From assembly GCF_000753735.1 (NCBI RefSeq), contig NZ_JPIN01000006.1, positions 62,001 to 126,000 on the forward strand: DNA of 64,000 bases, given 5' to 3'. The notes beneath the pieces were generated by a model. It was given only the letters and a program-made list of their open reading frames with translations. It was not told the origin of the DNA and did not search any database. This document shows positions 9,590-18,685 of this stretch, piece after piece. Within the stretch, counting starts at the first letter, position 1. The number at the start of each line of letters is the position of its first letter. The translations under genes were made by a program, and so were the position numbers. Source of the DNA: Pseudidiomarina atlantica. GTDB taxonomy: Bacteria; Pseudomonadota; Gammaproteobacteria; Enterobacterales; Alteromonadaceae.

Positions 9590-9657
9590 AACTCATTCCA
9601 TTGTTGTTGTAATAATTATGTAGCTACTGATACTAACCTTTTTGCCGCGCCGAAAGC

Positions 9658-9688
9658 AAAAAAAAAGCCTGCGAGATGTGCAGGCTTT
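9658..9688 (-). terminator. Rho-independent terminator of the bkd operon
   Basis: On the minus strand the stem AAAGCCTGC pairs with GCAGGCTTT around a seven-base loop and runs into nine consecutive T. It lies about 25 bases after the bkdB stop, so it ends the bkd transcript before the TonB-C gene. Confidence 0.9.
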
Positions 9689-9712
9689 AAGTCTATTTGC
9701 CGTTGCGGTGGT

Positions 9713-11323
9713 TTACACCATATGCACCAACATCGACGTCGGATCTTCCAAAAACTCTTGCCAGCGCTTGTTAAAGCGCGCAATGGTACCGCCGTCAATG
9801 ACCCGGTGGTCGCCCGACCAACTGACATTCATGATCTTGCGGGCCACAACATTGCCATGGCTGTCAAAGCGTGGGAGTTCTTGAACTTTACCAAGCGCAA
9901 CAATAGCAACTTCAGGTTTGTTGATAATCGGCGTTGCTACGGTACCGCCAATCACACCGATATTCGAGATGGAAATAGTGCCACCTTTCATATCTTCCTG
10001 CGCAACACGACCCTCACGTGCCGCTTGAGTAAGACGCGTCACTTCATTGGCAATATCGATAATGCTCTTGTGCTGTACCTGTTTAACGTTAGGTACCAAC
10101 AAACCAATCTTAGTGTCCACTGCCATACCGATGTTGTGATCGTCAAAGTACGTAATTTCGGTGCAATCCGCATTCACTTGTGAGTTCATAATGGGGAACT
10201 CTTTTAACGCCAGTGACATGGCTTTAATGAAGAATGGCATCATGGTGATGCGGATACCTTCATCCTTGTAGCGTTCTTTAAGCTGTTTTTGTAGCGCCAT
10301 GACCGCGGTTAGGTCAAACTCATCCGCATAAGTAAAGTGCGGAATGGTACTGACCGATTCGGTCATCGCTTTGGCCATTGCTGCTTTCACCCCACGAATG
10401 GCCTCAGTACGCTTACCACCGGTAGTTGTTGCTGCTTTGGCAGCGGTCTCCGACGTCTGTGATGAGGTTGTAGCTTCCGCCTTGGTTGAGCCACCAGCCA
10501 CAAAGTTTTCAACGTCTTCTTTCAGCACGCGACCTTTAGCACCTGAGCCTGGCACTTGACTGATATCGATATCGAGTTCGCGGGCACGGCGACGCACGGC
10601 TGGGCTAGCGATGGCCTTGCCTTGGCGCGCGGCTTGTGGGGCTGAGGTTTGGCCGGCTGACGAGGCAGTATTGGTGTCGGATGAGGGTTTCCCCGCACTA
10701 GAAGTACGGGCTACGTCACGGGCTACGTCACGGGCTACGTCGCTGGCTTCGCCTTCGACGCGGATGGCAAATAAAGGTTCGTGGACCTTAGCGATATCGC
10801 CTTTGGCGTAGTAAAGTTTTTCAACTACGCCATGCTCTTTCGCGGGAATCTGCACCAGAGCCTTGTCTGTCATCACGTCGACGACCGGTTGGTCTTCTTC
10901 GATAACATCGCCTTCTTTGACTAGCCACTCGACGATTTCGCACTCGACGATACCTTCACCAATATCCGGCAGGATGAAGTCGGTAACTGTGCTGCTTGCA
11001 GAGGTCGCATTGGTATCCGATACCACAGCGCTCGTTTCGGCTGAGGATTTCCCCGTACTAGAAGTACGGGCTACATCTTCTTCAGCGCCGGAATCGATAG
11101 CGAACAAAGGTTCATGCACTTTCGCAATGTCGCCTTGCGCGTAATAAAGCTTGGTGACGACGCCATCTTCTTTGGCGGGAATTTGCACCAAGGCCTTATC
11201 CGTCATTACATCGACCACTGGCTGATCTTCTTTGATGGTATCGCCTTCTTTGACGAGCCATTCAACGATTTCACATTCAACGATGCCTTCGCCGATGTCC
11301 GGTAAGATAAAATCTTTACTCAT
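9713..11323 (-). CDS. bkdB: BKD complex E2, dihydrolipoamide acyltransferase
   Basis: Core acyltransferase of a branched-chain 2-oxoacid dehydrogenase, moving acyl groups from lipoyl lysine to CoA; 536 residues. Domains in order are lipoyl 1 (about 3-77, DKALVQIPAK with the lipoylated Lys), lipoyl 2 (about 116-190), the peripheral-subunit binding domain (ASPAVRRRARELDIDISQVPGSGAKGR in two parts near 245-270), and the catalytic domain ending in SWSGDHRVIDGG with the DHRxxDG active site. Two lipoyl domains are more than the single one in Pseudomonas BkdB. The inter-domain linkers contain repeated palindromic DNA. It is third in bkdA1-bkdA2-bkdB and is followed by a strong terminator. No E3 (lpd) gene is adjacent, so E3 is presumably shared. 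Confidence 0.93.
   Translation of the reverse strand: MSKDFILPDIGEGIVECEIVEWLVKEGDTIKEDQPVVDVMTDKALVQIPAKEDGVVTKLYYAQGDIAKVHEPLFAIDSGAEEDVARTSSTGKSSAETSAVVSDTNATSASSTVTDFILPDIGEGIVECEIVEWLVKEGDVIEEDQPVVDVMTDKALVQIPAKEHGVVEKLYYAKGDIAKVHEPLFAIRVEGEASDVARDVARDVARTSSAGKPSSDTNTASSAGQTSAPQAARQGKAIASPAVRRRARELDIDISQVPGSGAKGRVLKEDVENFVAGGSTKAEATTSSQTSETAAKAATTTGGKRTEAIRGVKAAMAKAMTESVSTIPHFTYADEFDLTAVMALQKQLKERYKDEGIRITMMPFFIKAMSLALKEFPIMNSQVNADCTEITYFDDHNIGMAVDTKIGLLVPNVKQVQHKSIIDIANEVTRLTQAAREGRVAQEDMKGGTISISNIGVIGGTVATPIINKPEVAIVALGKVQELPRFDSHGNVVARKIMNVSWSGDHRVIDGGTIARFNKRWQEFLEDPTSMLVHMV
10692..10710. repeat. Linker palindrome, copy 2 (in bkdB)
   Basis: CCCGCAC-TAGAA-GTACGGG forms an inverted repeat with one imperfect pair. 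It encodes part of the linker after the second lipoyl domain and matches the copy at 11052-11070 except for one base. Confidence 0.7.
10706..10741. repeat. Three tandem 12-bp units in the bkdB linker
   Basis: ACGGGCTACGTC occurs three times in direct succession, encoding DVAR repeats in the linker after lipoyl domain 2. The unit grows out of the right arm of the adjacent palindrome, which suggests slippage expansion. Frame is kept because the unit is four codons. Confidence 0.9.
11052..11070. repeat. Linker palindrome, copy 1 (in bkdB)
   Basis: CCCGTAC-TAGAA-GTACGGG is a perfect 7-bp inverted repeat with a five-base centre, located in the linker between lipoyl domains 1 and 2. The surrounding bases are also nearly identical to copy 2. 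Confidence 0.75.
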
Positions 11324-11336
11324 GATGCACGGCCTC

Positions 11337-12314
11337 TTAGTAAGTCATCGAAGCTTTAATCGCTTCGTAAACTTTCAGGTGATCGACAAAGTATTCTTTT
11401 TCGTGGCACAGCGGATACGGAGTATCGAGACCACAGACACGCGCGATCGGCGATTCTAAATATAAGAAACACTTGTCTTGAATTGACGCGGCTACCTCGC
11501 TAGCGAAACCATTGGTCAATGGCGCTTCTTGAGTCACCACTAAACGACCGGTTTTCATCACGGATTCGGCCACAGTATCGATATCCCAAGGCAATAGACT
11601 TACCAAATCGATGACCTCACAGTCGATACCGTCTTCAGCTGCTTTTTCTGCCGCTTTTTCTGCCATTTCAACCTGCGCACCCCAGGCTACGATGGTCAAG
11701 TCTTTACCTTCACGCACGATGTCGGCTTTGCCTAACTCCAGGGTGTACTCTTCTTCCGGCACTTCACCGGTTGAGGCACGATACAAGCGTTTCGGCTCCA
11801 TGAACAATACTGGGTTCGGATCGAAAATCGAGCTCAGTAACAAGCCTTTTGCCATGTATGGATTGCGTGGAATCACAATTTTTAAGCCTGGCGTATGCGC
11901 GAAATAAGCTTCCGGTGATTGCGAGTGGTAATGACCACCGGCAATACCGCCGCCGTATGGCGTGCGAATCGTCAAGCCACCTACGTTAAACTCATTACCT
12001 GAACGATAGCGGAATTTCGCCGACTCGTTCACGATCTGGTCAAACGCTGGGAAGATATAATCACCAAACTGAATTTCGGCAATAGCGTAACTGCCTTGCG
12101 ATGCCAAACCATTGGCAAAACCAAGGATGCCCTGCTCTACCAGTGGCGTATTGAAGTTGCGATGACGACCGTATTTTTCAGTCAGTCCTGAGGTCGCGCG
12201 GAATACCCCACCAAAAGCACCGGTATCTTCACCAAAGCTATACACTTTGTCGCTTTTCGCCATCGCGATATCAAGTGCACTATTGATGGCTTGTAATAAA
12301 TTCATTTTCGCCAT
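11337..12314 (-). CDS. bkdA2: BKD complex E1 beta subunit
   Basis: Beta subunit of the thiamine-diphosphate-dependent E1 decarboxylase that acts on the 2-oxoacids of Val, Leu and Ile; 325 residues. Visible segments are the N-terminal [46 protein letters not shown], and the central [21 protein letters not shown] partly seen near 135-155, followed by [11 protein letters not shown]; the transketolase C-terminal domain starts near 200 ([12 protein letters not shown]). Its ATG overlaps the E1 alpha stop by one base (TAATG). The [12 protein letters not shown] form is typical of branched-chain rather than pyruvate E1 beta. It acts in the cytosol as an alpha2beta2 tetramer with BkdA1. Confidence 0.93.
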   Translation of the reverse strand: MAKMNLLQAINSALDIAMAKSDKVYSFGEDTGAFGGVFRATSGLTEKYGRHRNFNTPLVEQGILGFANGLASQGSYAIAEIQFGDYIFPAFDQIVNESAKFRYRSGNEFNVGGLTIRTPYGGGIAGGHYHSQSPEAYFAHTPGLKIVIPRNPYMAKGLLLSSIFDPNPVLFMEPKRLYRASTGEVPEEEYTLELGKADIVREGKDLTIVAWGAQVEMAEKAAEKAAEDGIDCEVIDLVSLLPWDIDTVAESVMKTGRLVVTQEAPLTNGFASEVAASIQDKCFLYLESPIARVCGLDTPYPLCHEKEYFVDHLKVYEAIKASMTY

Positions 12315-13513
12315 TACTTGTCTCCCCCATCAATACGTGACGCTGTTTTTGGATACGCTTCTGGGTACTTCCGAATATGCGCTTTCAACTGCTCTAGCTG
12401 CGCTCGCAACTGTGGCGTCGGCGTGTCGTATACATCTTTGATGAGTTCATCAATGTGTGGTGCTGGAATTTTCTCGGCTTCTTTCAATGCAGCAAGTACC
12501 GCCGCTTTTTTCTCGGCGAAGTTTTCTTCTGCGTCTTTCTCGGTCAGCCATTTTTTCTTAATCAAATAAGCTTGAAAGCGGCTCAATGGATCTTTAGCGC
12601 GCCATGAGGCTTCTTCATCACGGGTACGATAACCGGTCGGGTCGTCAGAGGTTGAATGCCCTGCCATGCGATACGACATCCCCTCAATCAATACCGGCTC
12701 GTTGTCTTCGACTGCCAATTTACGCGCCAATTGCGTTGCTTGGTAAACAGCAAATATATCGTTACCGTCAACGCGAATGGTTTTCATACCATATGCAACA
12801 CCACGCGGCGCGATACCATCACCGCCGTATTGCTCACCTTGCGATGGCGTCGAGATGGCATAACCATTGTTACGACAGAAGAAGATCACCGGCACTTTAT
12901 AAACCGACGCCATATTCAATGCCGCGTGAAAATCACCTTCTGAGGCAGCACCTTCACCGAAATAGCAAATGGTACATTTACCGTCTTTATCCATTTTCTG
13001 ACCATACGCATAGCCAGTTGCTTGCGGGATTTGCGTCGCCAACGGCGAAGCAATGGTCATAAAGTTGAGGGCCGCACAACCATAGTGCACAGGCATCTGG
13101 CGACCTTTACCAAGGTCGCGCTCATTGGAGAACAGTTGGTCCATGAATTGTTCAACAGTAAAGCCACGATAGGCAAGTGCTCCCTGCTCGCGATACTGCC
13201 CCATGATCATATCACCGTCATCGAGTGCCGCAGCAGAGCCAATGCTCGCCGCCTCTTCACCGAGTGAAGAAAGGTAGAAGCTGATACGCCCCTGGCGCTG
13301 TGCAGCAATCATGCGCTCATCTAAGATGCGAATGAACTGCATGGTATCGAACATTTTTAAAGCCAGCTCTTTATCGATATCGGGCAGCTTTGCGCCTTTG
13401 TGCACGGTGCCGTCTTCTTTGAGGATCTGTAGCATAGGAATCTGCAATGCTGAACCGTCCAAAAACTGTGGTTCAGTTACGATTTCCAACTGATGTTTTT
13501 TATCCGTAGCCAT
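12314..13513 (-). CDS. bkdA1: BKD complex E1 alpha subunit
   Basis: Alpha subunit of branched-chain 2-oxoacid dehydrogenase E1; 399 residues. The thiamine-diphosphate and magnesium-binding stretch [15 protein letters not shown]...FCRNN is near 190-220, and the phosphorylation-loop-like [16 protein letters not shown] near 290 is diagnostic for the family. The N-terminal extension and [21 protein letters not shown] segment match the longer BKD alpha subunits rather than pyruvate dehydrogenase alpha. First gene of bkdA1-bkdA2-bkdB; the 86-base gap to astE upstream carries a LiuR-like operator, so BCAA-responsive control is inferred. Confidence 0.93.
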   Translation of the reverse strand: MATDKKHQLEIVTEPQFLDGSALQIPMLQILKEDGTVHKGAKLPDIDKELALKMFDTMQFIRILDERMIAAQRQGRISFYLSSLGEEAASIGSAAALDDGDMIMGQYREQGALAYRGFTVEQFMDQLFSNERDLGKGRQMPVHYGCAALNFMTIASPLATQIPQATGYAYGQKMDKDGKCTICYFGEGAASEGDFHAALNMASVYKVPVIFFCRNNGYAISTPSQGEQYGGDGIAPRGVAYGMKTIRVDGNDIFAVYQATQLARKLAVEDNEPVLIEGMSYRMAGHSTSDDPTGYRTRDEEASWRAKDPLSRFQAYLIKKKWLTEKDAEENFAEKKAAVLAALKEAEKIPAPHIDELIKDVYDTPTPQLRAQLEQLKAHIRKYPEAYPKTASRIDGGDK

Positions 13514-13544
13514 AACTTTCTCGTTCTCAGAAAAATTGCGCTAA

Positions 13545-13561
13545 CTTTACCTTTACGTCAA
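13545..13561 (-). promoter_or_regulatory. LiuR-like operator before bkdA1
   Basis: The minus strand reads TTGACGTAAAGGTAAAG about 32 bases before the bkdA1 ATG. It resembles, as I remember it, the operator of LiuR, the MerR-family regulator of branched-chain amino-acid degradation in gammaproteobacteria. Two overlapping inverted repeats extend outwards (TTACCTT at 13547 with AAGGTAA at 13580; TTTACGT at 13552 with ACGTAAA at 13591). The TTGACG could also be the -35 box. Confidence 0.45.
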
Positions 13562-13599
13562 CTGACATGCAAACAGGCGAAGGTAACATTACGTAAAAA

Positions 13600-14643
13600 T
13601 CAGACCAGTTTCAGCTGCTCAACAGGTATTTCAACCACTGTCAATAAAGCGCGCTGCCCCAGAGCCACCTTGGCATTGGGGAAAATAATACGCTCGCTGC
13701 TCTGCTCTACTAAGTATTCTTTATCGCCGTCGGTGGCTAACAGTTCGCCTTGCTTAAACGCGGTGAAATTGGCAACGTCATCAGGAAAATGCAGGGTAAA
13801 GTCTTCAACTGTACGGTTTATTGTACGGCAAACGTCGAATACTTTTGTGCGGTTTGCATCAAACTTCGGTAGCCGTAATTCAGCCTCACTGATCAAACGG
13901 GTAAACATTTGTTCTGCGGCGGCAAACTTACTACGGTCGTTTTCGCCAAACGGACGTACTTTACCCAGTTCAACGGTGAACGCGTCAGCGTTATGAGTGC
14001 GCACACTGTAATAGCTAAAAGTTGTGGTAGGTGCTTGGTTCAATAAAATTGTTTCGACGCCACACTCCGCCAAAAACGTCAGTTGTTCTTTTTTATAAGG
14101 GCCACCATGGGTAAAGGGATAGACCGCGAACTTTTCGTATTGGGAATCACGGATCGCAGTATGCAAATCATAATGATAGCGCTTGCGCTCGCCCGCTGGT
14201 GCAGCCGCGAAAAACTCGCTGACGGCATGCTCCATGGCTGCTGCACGCTGATGTTCAGGCGTCTGCCCTTTGCCGTGCGCACCACTGAAAAGGCGATTCA
14301 TGTTTTCATCGACAAAGCGCTTGCCAATGCGAATGGCTGCCGGGTTAGCAATTAAGAATAGCGTGCGCTGGCACGGCTGAATATCACCGCTTAGAATGCC
14401 GTGCAGCATGTCGCGCACGATTTCAATTGGCGCCGTTTCATCACCGTGGACCGCGCAGGAAATCACGACATCTTTGTTGCTCGGTTGCTGCGGTTCAAAC
14501 ACGAACACACCATAGTCACTAAAGGTTAAGGCACCGCTTGCACAGAGGGCGGTAGTTCCGCGCAATGCACTTTGTGCGCTTGTTAACTCCCCATGGTAGC
14601 CTTGCACGGTCCAATCCAACACATTTACATCACTGTGTTTCAC
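13600..14643 (-). CDS. astE: Succinylglutamate desuccinylase AstE
   Basis: Zinc carboxypeptidase-like (M14) enzyme that splits N-succinylglutamate to succinate and glutamate, the last step of arginine succinyltransferase catabolism; 347 residues. Zinc ligands appear as H66 and E69 in AVHGDETAPIE, with the later YDLHTAIRDS histidine near 160; NENMNRLF-like VDENMNRLFSG is also typical. The start is GTG, with GAGGAG ten bases upstream. It overlaps the DUF599 gene by 14 bases and precedes the bkd operon. The rest of the ast pathway (astCADB) is not in this window, so the gene is separated from its partners. Aspartoacylase-type relatives are the main alternative, but the length and motifs favour AstE. 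Confidence 0.9.
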   Translation of the reverse strand: MKHSDVNVLDWTVQGYHGELTSAQSALRGTTALCASGALTFSDYGVFVFEPQQPSNKDVVISCAVHGDETAPIEIVRDMLHGILSGDIQPCQRTLFLIANPAAIRIGKRFVDENMNRLFSGAHGKGQTPEHQRAAAMEHAVSEFFAAAPAGERKRYHYDLHTAIRDSQYEKFAVYPFTHGGPYKKEQLTFLAECGVETILLNQAPTTTFSYYSVRTHNADAFTVELGKVRPFGENDRSKFAAAEQMFTRLISEAELRLPKFDANRTKVFDVCRTINRTVEDFTLHFPDDVANFTAFKQGELLATDGDKEYLVEQSSERIIFPNAKVALGQRALLTVVEIPVEQLKLV

Positions 14644-15373
14644 TGTTCTGTGACTCCTCTAATTTGATTCGGCCTGGCTCTAAGTCTTTGGTCGCAAGCA
14701 AAGCGCGCAACACACGCGAGCGGTATTCGCGGCGATAGAGCACGGAAATGACCATAACGGTCGAGAGAAAAAATAAACCTGGGTGCAAAAACCAACACAA
14801 ATACGCGAGGGCAAAGTAATAAGCCCGTAATCCGTTGTTATACTCATGCCCCGCTTGGTCAAAAACTTTCGCAGCTTGGCGAGCAAAGGTCGTGCGTTGT
14901 TCGTCGCTGAAGTCGGTGCTGCGGTACTGTGGCGCTGCACCCATAAGTACCGAGACAAAGCCAAACTGCCGGATGGCCCAGGTGAATTTGAAGAAGGCAA
15001 AAACGAAAATCAATGCCAACCCAGCAAGCTTAAAGCGCACTTTATCTGGCGATGTATCAGCAGTGAACGGCAAGGACTGCAATACCTGCACCACGATTTC
15101 AGCCGATGCCAGCAGGGTTAGCACACCCGCTAACACCAGTATGGTTGAAGAGGCGAAGAAAGTGACGACGCGCTCAACGTTGCCAAGCAATGCCGCATCA
15201 GCTATCTGGTGCTCTTTGCGTGTAAGCGTCGACATCCAGTCAATACGCAACTGCCGCAAAATATACGACAGGCTGTAGGTGGAGCGCGCACGGATGCGAG
15301 CAAACTGGGTATAACCAAACCAGACGCTCACAAAAAAGGCCAGTGTTAGCACATCAAGTAACGATAAACTCAT
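14630..15373 (-). CDS. DUF599 family membrane protein
   Basis: A 247-residue inner-membrane protein with about four hydrophobic segments (near 5-20, 70-95, 115-140 and 190-220). The sequence FARIRARSTYSLSYILRQLR, RIDWMSTLTRKEHQIADAAL and RSTDFSDEQR are features of the DUF599 family, which has no known function. The track allows a GTG start five codons earlier, but the ATG at 15373 has GAAGG eight bases upstream and is preferred. It overlaps astE by 14 bases, so the two are likely cotranscribed; whether that reflects a functional link to arginine catabolism is unknown. Confidence 0.75.
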   Translation of the reverse strand: MSLSLLDVLTLAFFVSVWFGYTQFARIRARSTYSLSYILRQLRIDWMSTLTRKEHQIADAALLGNVERVVTFFASSTILVLAGVLTLLASAEIVVQVLQSLPFTADTSPDKVRFKLAGLALIFVFAFFKFTWAIRQFGFVSVLMGAAPQYRSTDFSDEQRTTFARQAAKVFDQAGHEYNNGLRAYYFALAYLCWFLHPGLFFLSTVMVISVLYRREYRSRVLRALLATKDLEPGRIKLEESQNSETQ

Positions 15374-15420
15374 AGGGTCGACCTTCACCGCTGCACCACT
15401 TGGCAGCTTCCAGATAAGCG

Positions 15421-15445
15421 AAAAGCACCCTGAACCTCAGGGCGC
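15421..15445 (-). terminator. Rho-independent terminator after the RND permease
   Basis: On the minus strand GCGCCCTGA and TCAGGGTGC form a nine-pair stem (one G-U) with a three-base loop, followed by TTTT. It sits about 40 bases after the permease stop. Confidence 0.75.
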
Positions 15446-15481
15446 CTTTCTATGAATCATTGTAAGGTCATTAGTTTACCA

Positions 15482-18400
15482 TTAAGTGACAAACTTGTCT
15501 GATTCCGATCGTGGCGCTGGACGTTCCGCCAAACCATACCAAGACAACATAGTTTTAATACCGCGTTTGGTATCGTCCAGAATGATATAGAGACACGGAA
15601 TCAAGAGCAGCGTAATAACCGTGGCGAAAAGAATACCGAAGGCCAATGAAATCGCCATTGGAATCACCATTTTCGCCTGCAAACTCTTTTCAAGCACGAT
15701 CGGCAACAAACCAAAGAAGGTGGTCAAACTGGTAAGTACGATCGCACGAAAACGCGCTGAGCCGGCATCTTGCACCGCTTGACGTAGCGGCGTACCGTCA
15801 CGCCGCGCTTGGTTGACATAGTCCACCATGACCAAGGAGTCGTTCACCACAACCCCAGCAAGCGCGATAATGCCGAATAAACTTAAAATCGAGATCGGCA
15901 TACCTAAGATCCAGTGACCGACCACCGCACCAATCATCCCGAACGGTATCACTGACATGATAATCAATGGCTGACTGTAAGACTTCAACGGAATTGCCAT
16001 TAGCGCGAAGATGGCGAACAGTGCTAGAGCAAAGCCCACCGCTAATGAACTAGTCGCCTCTGCTTCGTCTTGCGACGCACCTTCGAGTTTGGCAGTAACC
16101 GTTGGATACTTATCAAGAATCGGCTGAATCTCTTGCGACATAACTTGTCGCACGACTTCAAAGGGTTCAATGCGGTCCTTATCAACCCTGGCGCGTACAT
16201 TCACCGAGCGCTCCCGATCAATGCGCGTAATGGTGTTGTAACCCTTGGCGAAGCGAATGTTGGCCAATTCGGTAAATGGAATCATCCCACCGTCGGCTGT
16301 GCGTAACTTCATGTCCTCTAAGTTACCAATTGATTGCCGTTCTTCGAGTGGATACCGCACCATGATTCGAACTTCTTCGTCACCGCGCTGAATACGCTGC
16401 GCTTCGGCACCGTAGAACGCGTAACGCACTTGGTTCGACAGTTCCGAGAGGGTGATTCCCATTGCTGTCGCCAAAGGTTTGAGCTCCAAGATGATCTCAT
16501 CGTTGCCTGCCCCAAAGGTATCCTCTATATCGAATACCCCGTCAAACTGGCCTAAAGCTTCTTTCAGCTCTTTCGCCGCTGCTGAGAGCTGGTTTAAGTC
16601 TTCACCGGCGAGCTGGAACTCCACATCAAAACCACCGCCACCGCCGATACTGCCTTGGAAGTTGACGGCTTTCACCCCCGCTATTTCCGGAGTTTCCATA
16701 CGCCAGCGGTTGATGATTTGGAAGCCGTCGATTTCACGCTCTTCACCTTTGGCAAGCTCACTCATTACCATGCCACTGGTGGTGCCGTTCAGCCAAGTTG
16801 TGGTGTGTTTTACTACATCTTGACCAGTTTCATCAGAGACTTTTTCGTCAACGCGGTACAGCGCCTCAGTTAGGGTCTCTAGGGCGCGAATCGTTGCTTC
16901 TTCCGACGAGCCAGGTTGCATTTCGATGCTGGTACGGATGAAATCACTCGGAATATTGGGGAAGAACACCCAACGCACCACACCACCACTGATCAAACCG
17001 ATCATCAGAATGAATAGCGCAAGGAAACTTGCCAATGTGGTATAGCGGTAATGTAAACACTTCGCCAAAAACGGCCGATAGTAGCCATACACGAACTTTT
17101 GCAAGCCACCGGAAATCTTATTCCGAACACGCTGGAAGCCGTTCTGTTTTTCGTTGTTACCTTTGCTGTACTTCATCGCAGCAATGTGTGCCGGCAAGAT
17201 CAATTTAGACTCAACCAATGAGAACGCTAAACACAGAATCACGACCCATGCGATAGATTCCCAAATCGCACCCATACCACCATCGACCATGAGCATCGGA
17301 ATAAATGCCACCATGGTGGTTAAAACACCGAAGGTTGCCGGAATTGCTACTTTTTTCGCGCCACGTACGACGTTATCAATGCTCTTGCCGTGCTTCTCGA
17401 TTTCGGAGTAAGCACTTTCGCCGATGACTATCGCGTCATCGACGACTATCCCCAGCACCAGTATGAAACCAAATAAACTGATCATATTAATGGAGATATC
17501 GAACATGGGTAACGGCATTAATGCAATAGTTCCCAAGAAACAAATGGGGATCCCAATCATGACCCAGAACGCGAGACGCAATTGCAAGAATAACGACAAC
17601 ATCAAAAAGACGAGGAAACCACCAAACCACATATTGTCGAGCATCAAATCGAGACGCCCTTGTAAGTAGTAAGAAGAGTCGCCCCAATAAGCAATTTTAA
17701 CTTCCGGTGGCAGTTCTTTTTGCTTACGCTCAATGTAATTGCGCGTTGCTTCAGCAACGGCCAGATCATTCTGATCGCCTACAGATTGAACCTGCACAAA
17801 GGTTGCAGGCATGTTGTCGAAACGAGTAAAACGCCGACGCTCAATGAATTCGTCCTTAACCGTAGCGATATCGCCGAGTGTCAGTCGAGTACCATCTGGG
17901 CGGTTAATTAACACGATATTTTCGAATTCTTCACCGTAGTAAGCTTGGTTGTTGGTTCGCAACAGAATGTCACCATTCGGCGTGCGAATAGAACCACCGG
18001 CGGCATCAATTGAGGTGCCGCGCACCGCATTGACGACTTGTTGGAAGGTTAAGTTATAACGCTGGAGGTCTTGCTCTGAGATCTCAATCGAGATTTCATA
18101 GTCACGCGCACCCACTACTTCAACCTTGGTAATTCCTGCAATGGTTTTGAGATCGTCACGAATCGACTTAGCAAGTTCCTTCTGATTCCGCTCGGTCATG
18201 TCACCATAAACGCTAATCCAGATAACTTCGCGCTGCGGGCGCATGCGGTAAATATTTGGATTCTCGATTTGCTGCGGAAAGTTAGGGATTGCATCCACTA
18301 ACATTTTCACTTCGTCCATGACCACTTGCACGTCGTAGCCGTTCTCAACTTCAATCGAAACTGAGCCGCCACCTTCGCGCGCGGTCGAGGTCATGCGCTC

Positions 18401-18673
18401 AACACCATCGACATCTTCTAAGGCATCTTCGATAAGTACGATAACGCCCTGTTCAACTTCTTGTGGTGCCGCGCCCGGAAACGGAACTTGAATACTGATC
18501 ATATTAAATTCAAGCTCGGGAAACATTTGCTTGCGCACTTGCCCGACCATGAAAATACCAGTGATGATAATCAGTAACATCAATAGGTTGGCGGCAACCG
18601 GATTGTTTGCCCACCAAGCGATAAATCCAGTTTCACGCGACTGCTGTTCGGGTACAGGTTGTTGCTTTTCCAT
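15482..18673 (-). CDS. RND efflux transporter permease subunit
   Basis: Proton-driven inner-membrane pump of the RND (AcrB/HAE-like) superfamily, 1063 residues with the expected 12 membrane segments and two large periplasmic loops. Segment 1 is preceded by TGFIAWWANNPVAANLLM; the proton-relay Asp pair of segment 4 is in GIVVDDAIVIGES near 410; the second half repeats the fold, with GVVVNDSLVMVDYVNQARR near 965. The segment-1 form and the Asn in the second half resemble the group annotated as putative multidrug RND permeases in marine gammaproteobacteria. GGAGG precedes the ATG. The adaptor gene is 12 bases upstream; no outer-membrane channel is encoded here, so a TolC-type partner is presumably elsewhere. 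Substrate unknown. Confidence 0.93.
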   Translation of the reverse strand: MEKQQPVPEQQSRETGFIAWWANNPVAANLLMLLIIITGIFMVGQVRKQMFPELEFNMISIQVPFPGAAPQEVEQGVIVLIEDALEDVDGVERMTSTAREGGGSVSIEVENGYDVQVVMDEVKMLVDAIPNFPQQIENPNIYRMRPQREVIWISVYGDMTERNQKELAKSIRDDLKTIAGITKVEVVGARDYEISIEISEQDLQRYNLTFQQVVNAVRGTSIDAAGGSIRTPNGDILLRTNNQAYYGEEFENIVLINRPDGTRLTLGDIATVKDEFIERRRFTRFDNMPATFVQVQSVGDQNDLAVAEATRNYIERKQKELPPEVKIAYWGDSSYYLQGRLDLMLDNMWFGGFLVFLMLSLFLQLRLAFWVMIGIPICFLGTIALMPLPMFDISINMISLFGFILVLGIVVDDAIVIGESAYSEIEKHGKSIDNVVRGAKKVAIPATFGVLTTMVAFIPMLMVDGGMGAIWESIAWVVILCLAFSLVESKLILPAHIAAMKYSKGNNEKQNGFQRVRNKISGGLQKFVYGYYRPFLAKCLHYRYTTLASFLALFILMIGLISGGVVRWVFFPNIPSDFIRTSIEMQPGSSEEATIRALETLTEALYRVDEKVSDETGQDVVKHTTTWLNGTTSGMVMSELAKGEEREIDGFQIINRWRMETPEIAGVKAVNFQGSIGGGGGFDVEFQLAGEDLNQLSAAAKELKEALGQFDGVFDIEDTFGAGNDEIILELKPLATAMGITLSELSNQVRYAFYGAEAQRIQRGDEEVRIMVRYPLEERQSIGNLEDMKLRTADGGMIPFTELANIRFAKGYNTITRIDRERSVNVRARVDKDRIEPFEVVRQVMSQEIQPILDKYPTVTAKLEGASQDEAEATSSLAVGFALALFAIFALMAIPLKSYSQPLIIMSVIPFGMIGAVVGHWILGMPISILSLFGIIALAGVVVNDSLVMVDYVNQARRDGTPLRQAVQDAGSARFRAIVLTSLTTFFGLLPIVLEKSLQAKMVIPMAISLAFGILFATVITLLLIPCLYIILDDTKRGIKTMLSWYGLAERPAPRSESDKFVT

Positions 18674-18685
18674 CCCAGTACCTCC

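Noticed and set aside
12604-13062. Open plus-strand frame of 152 codons opposite bkdA1
   Set aside because: Shadow of the E1 alpha gene; its translation is Arg/His-rich noise.
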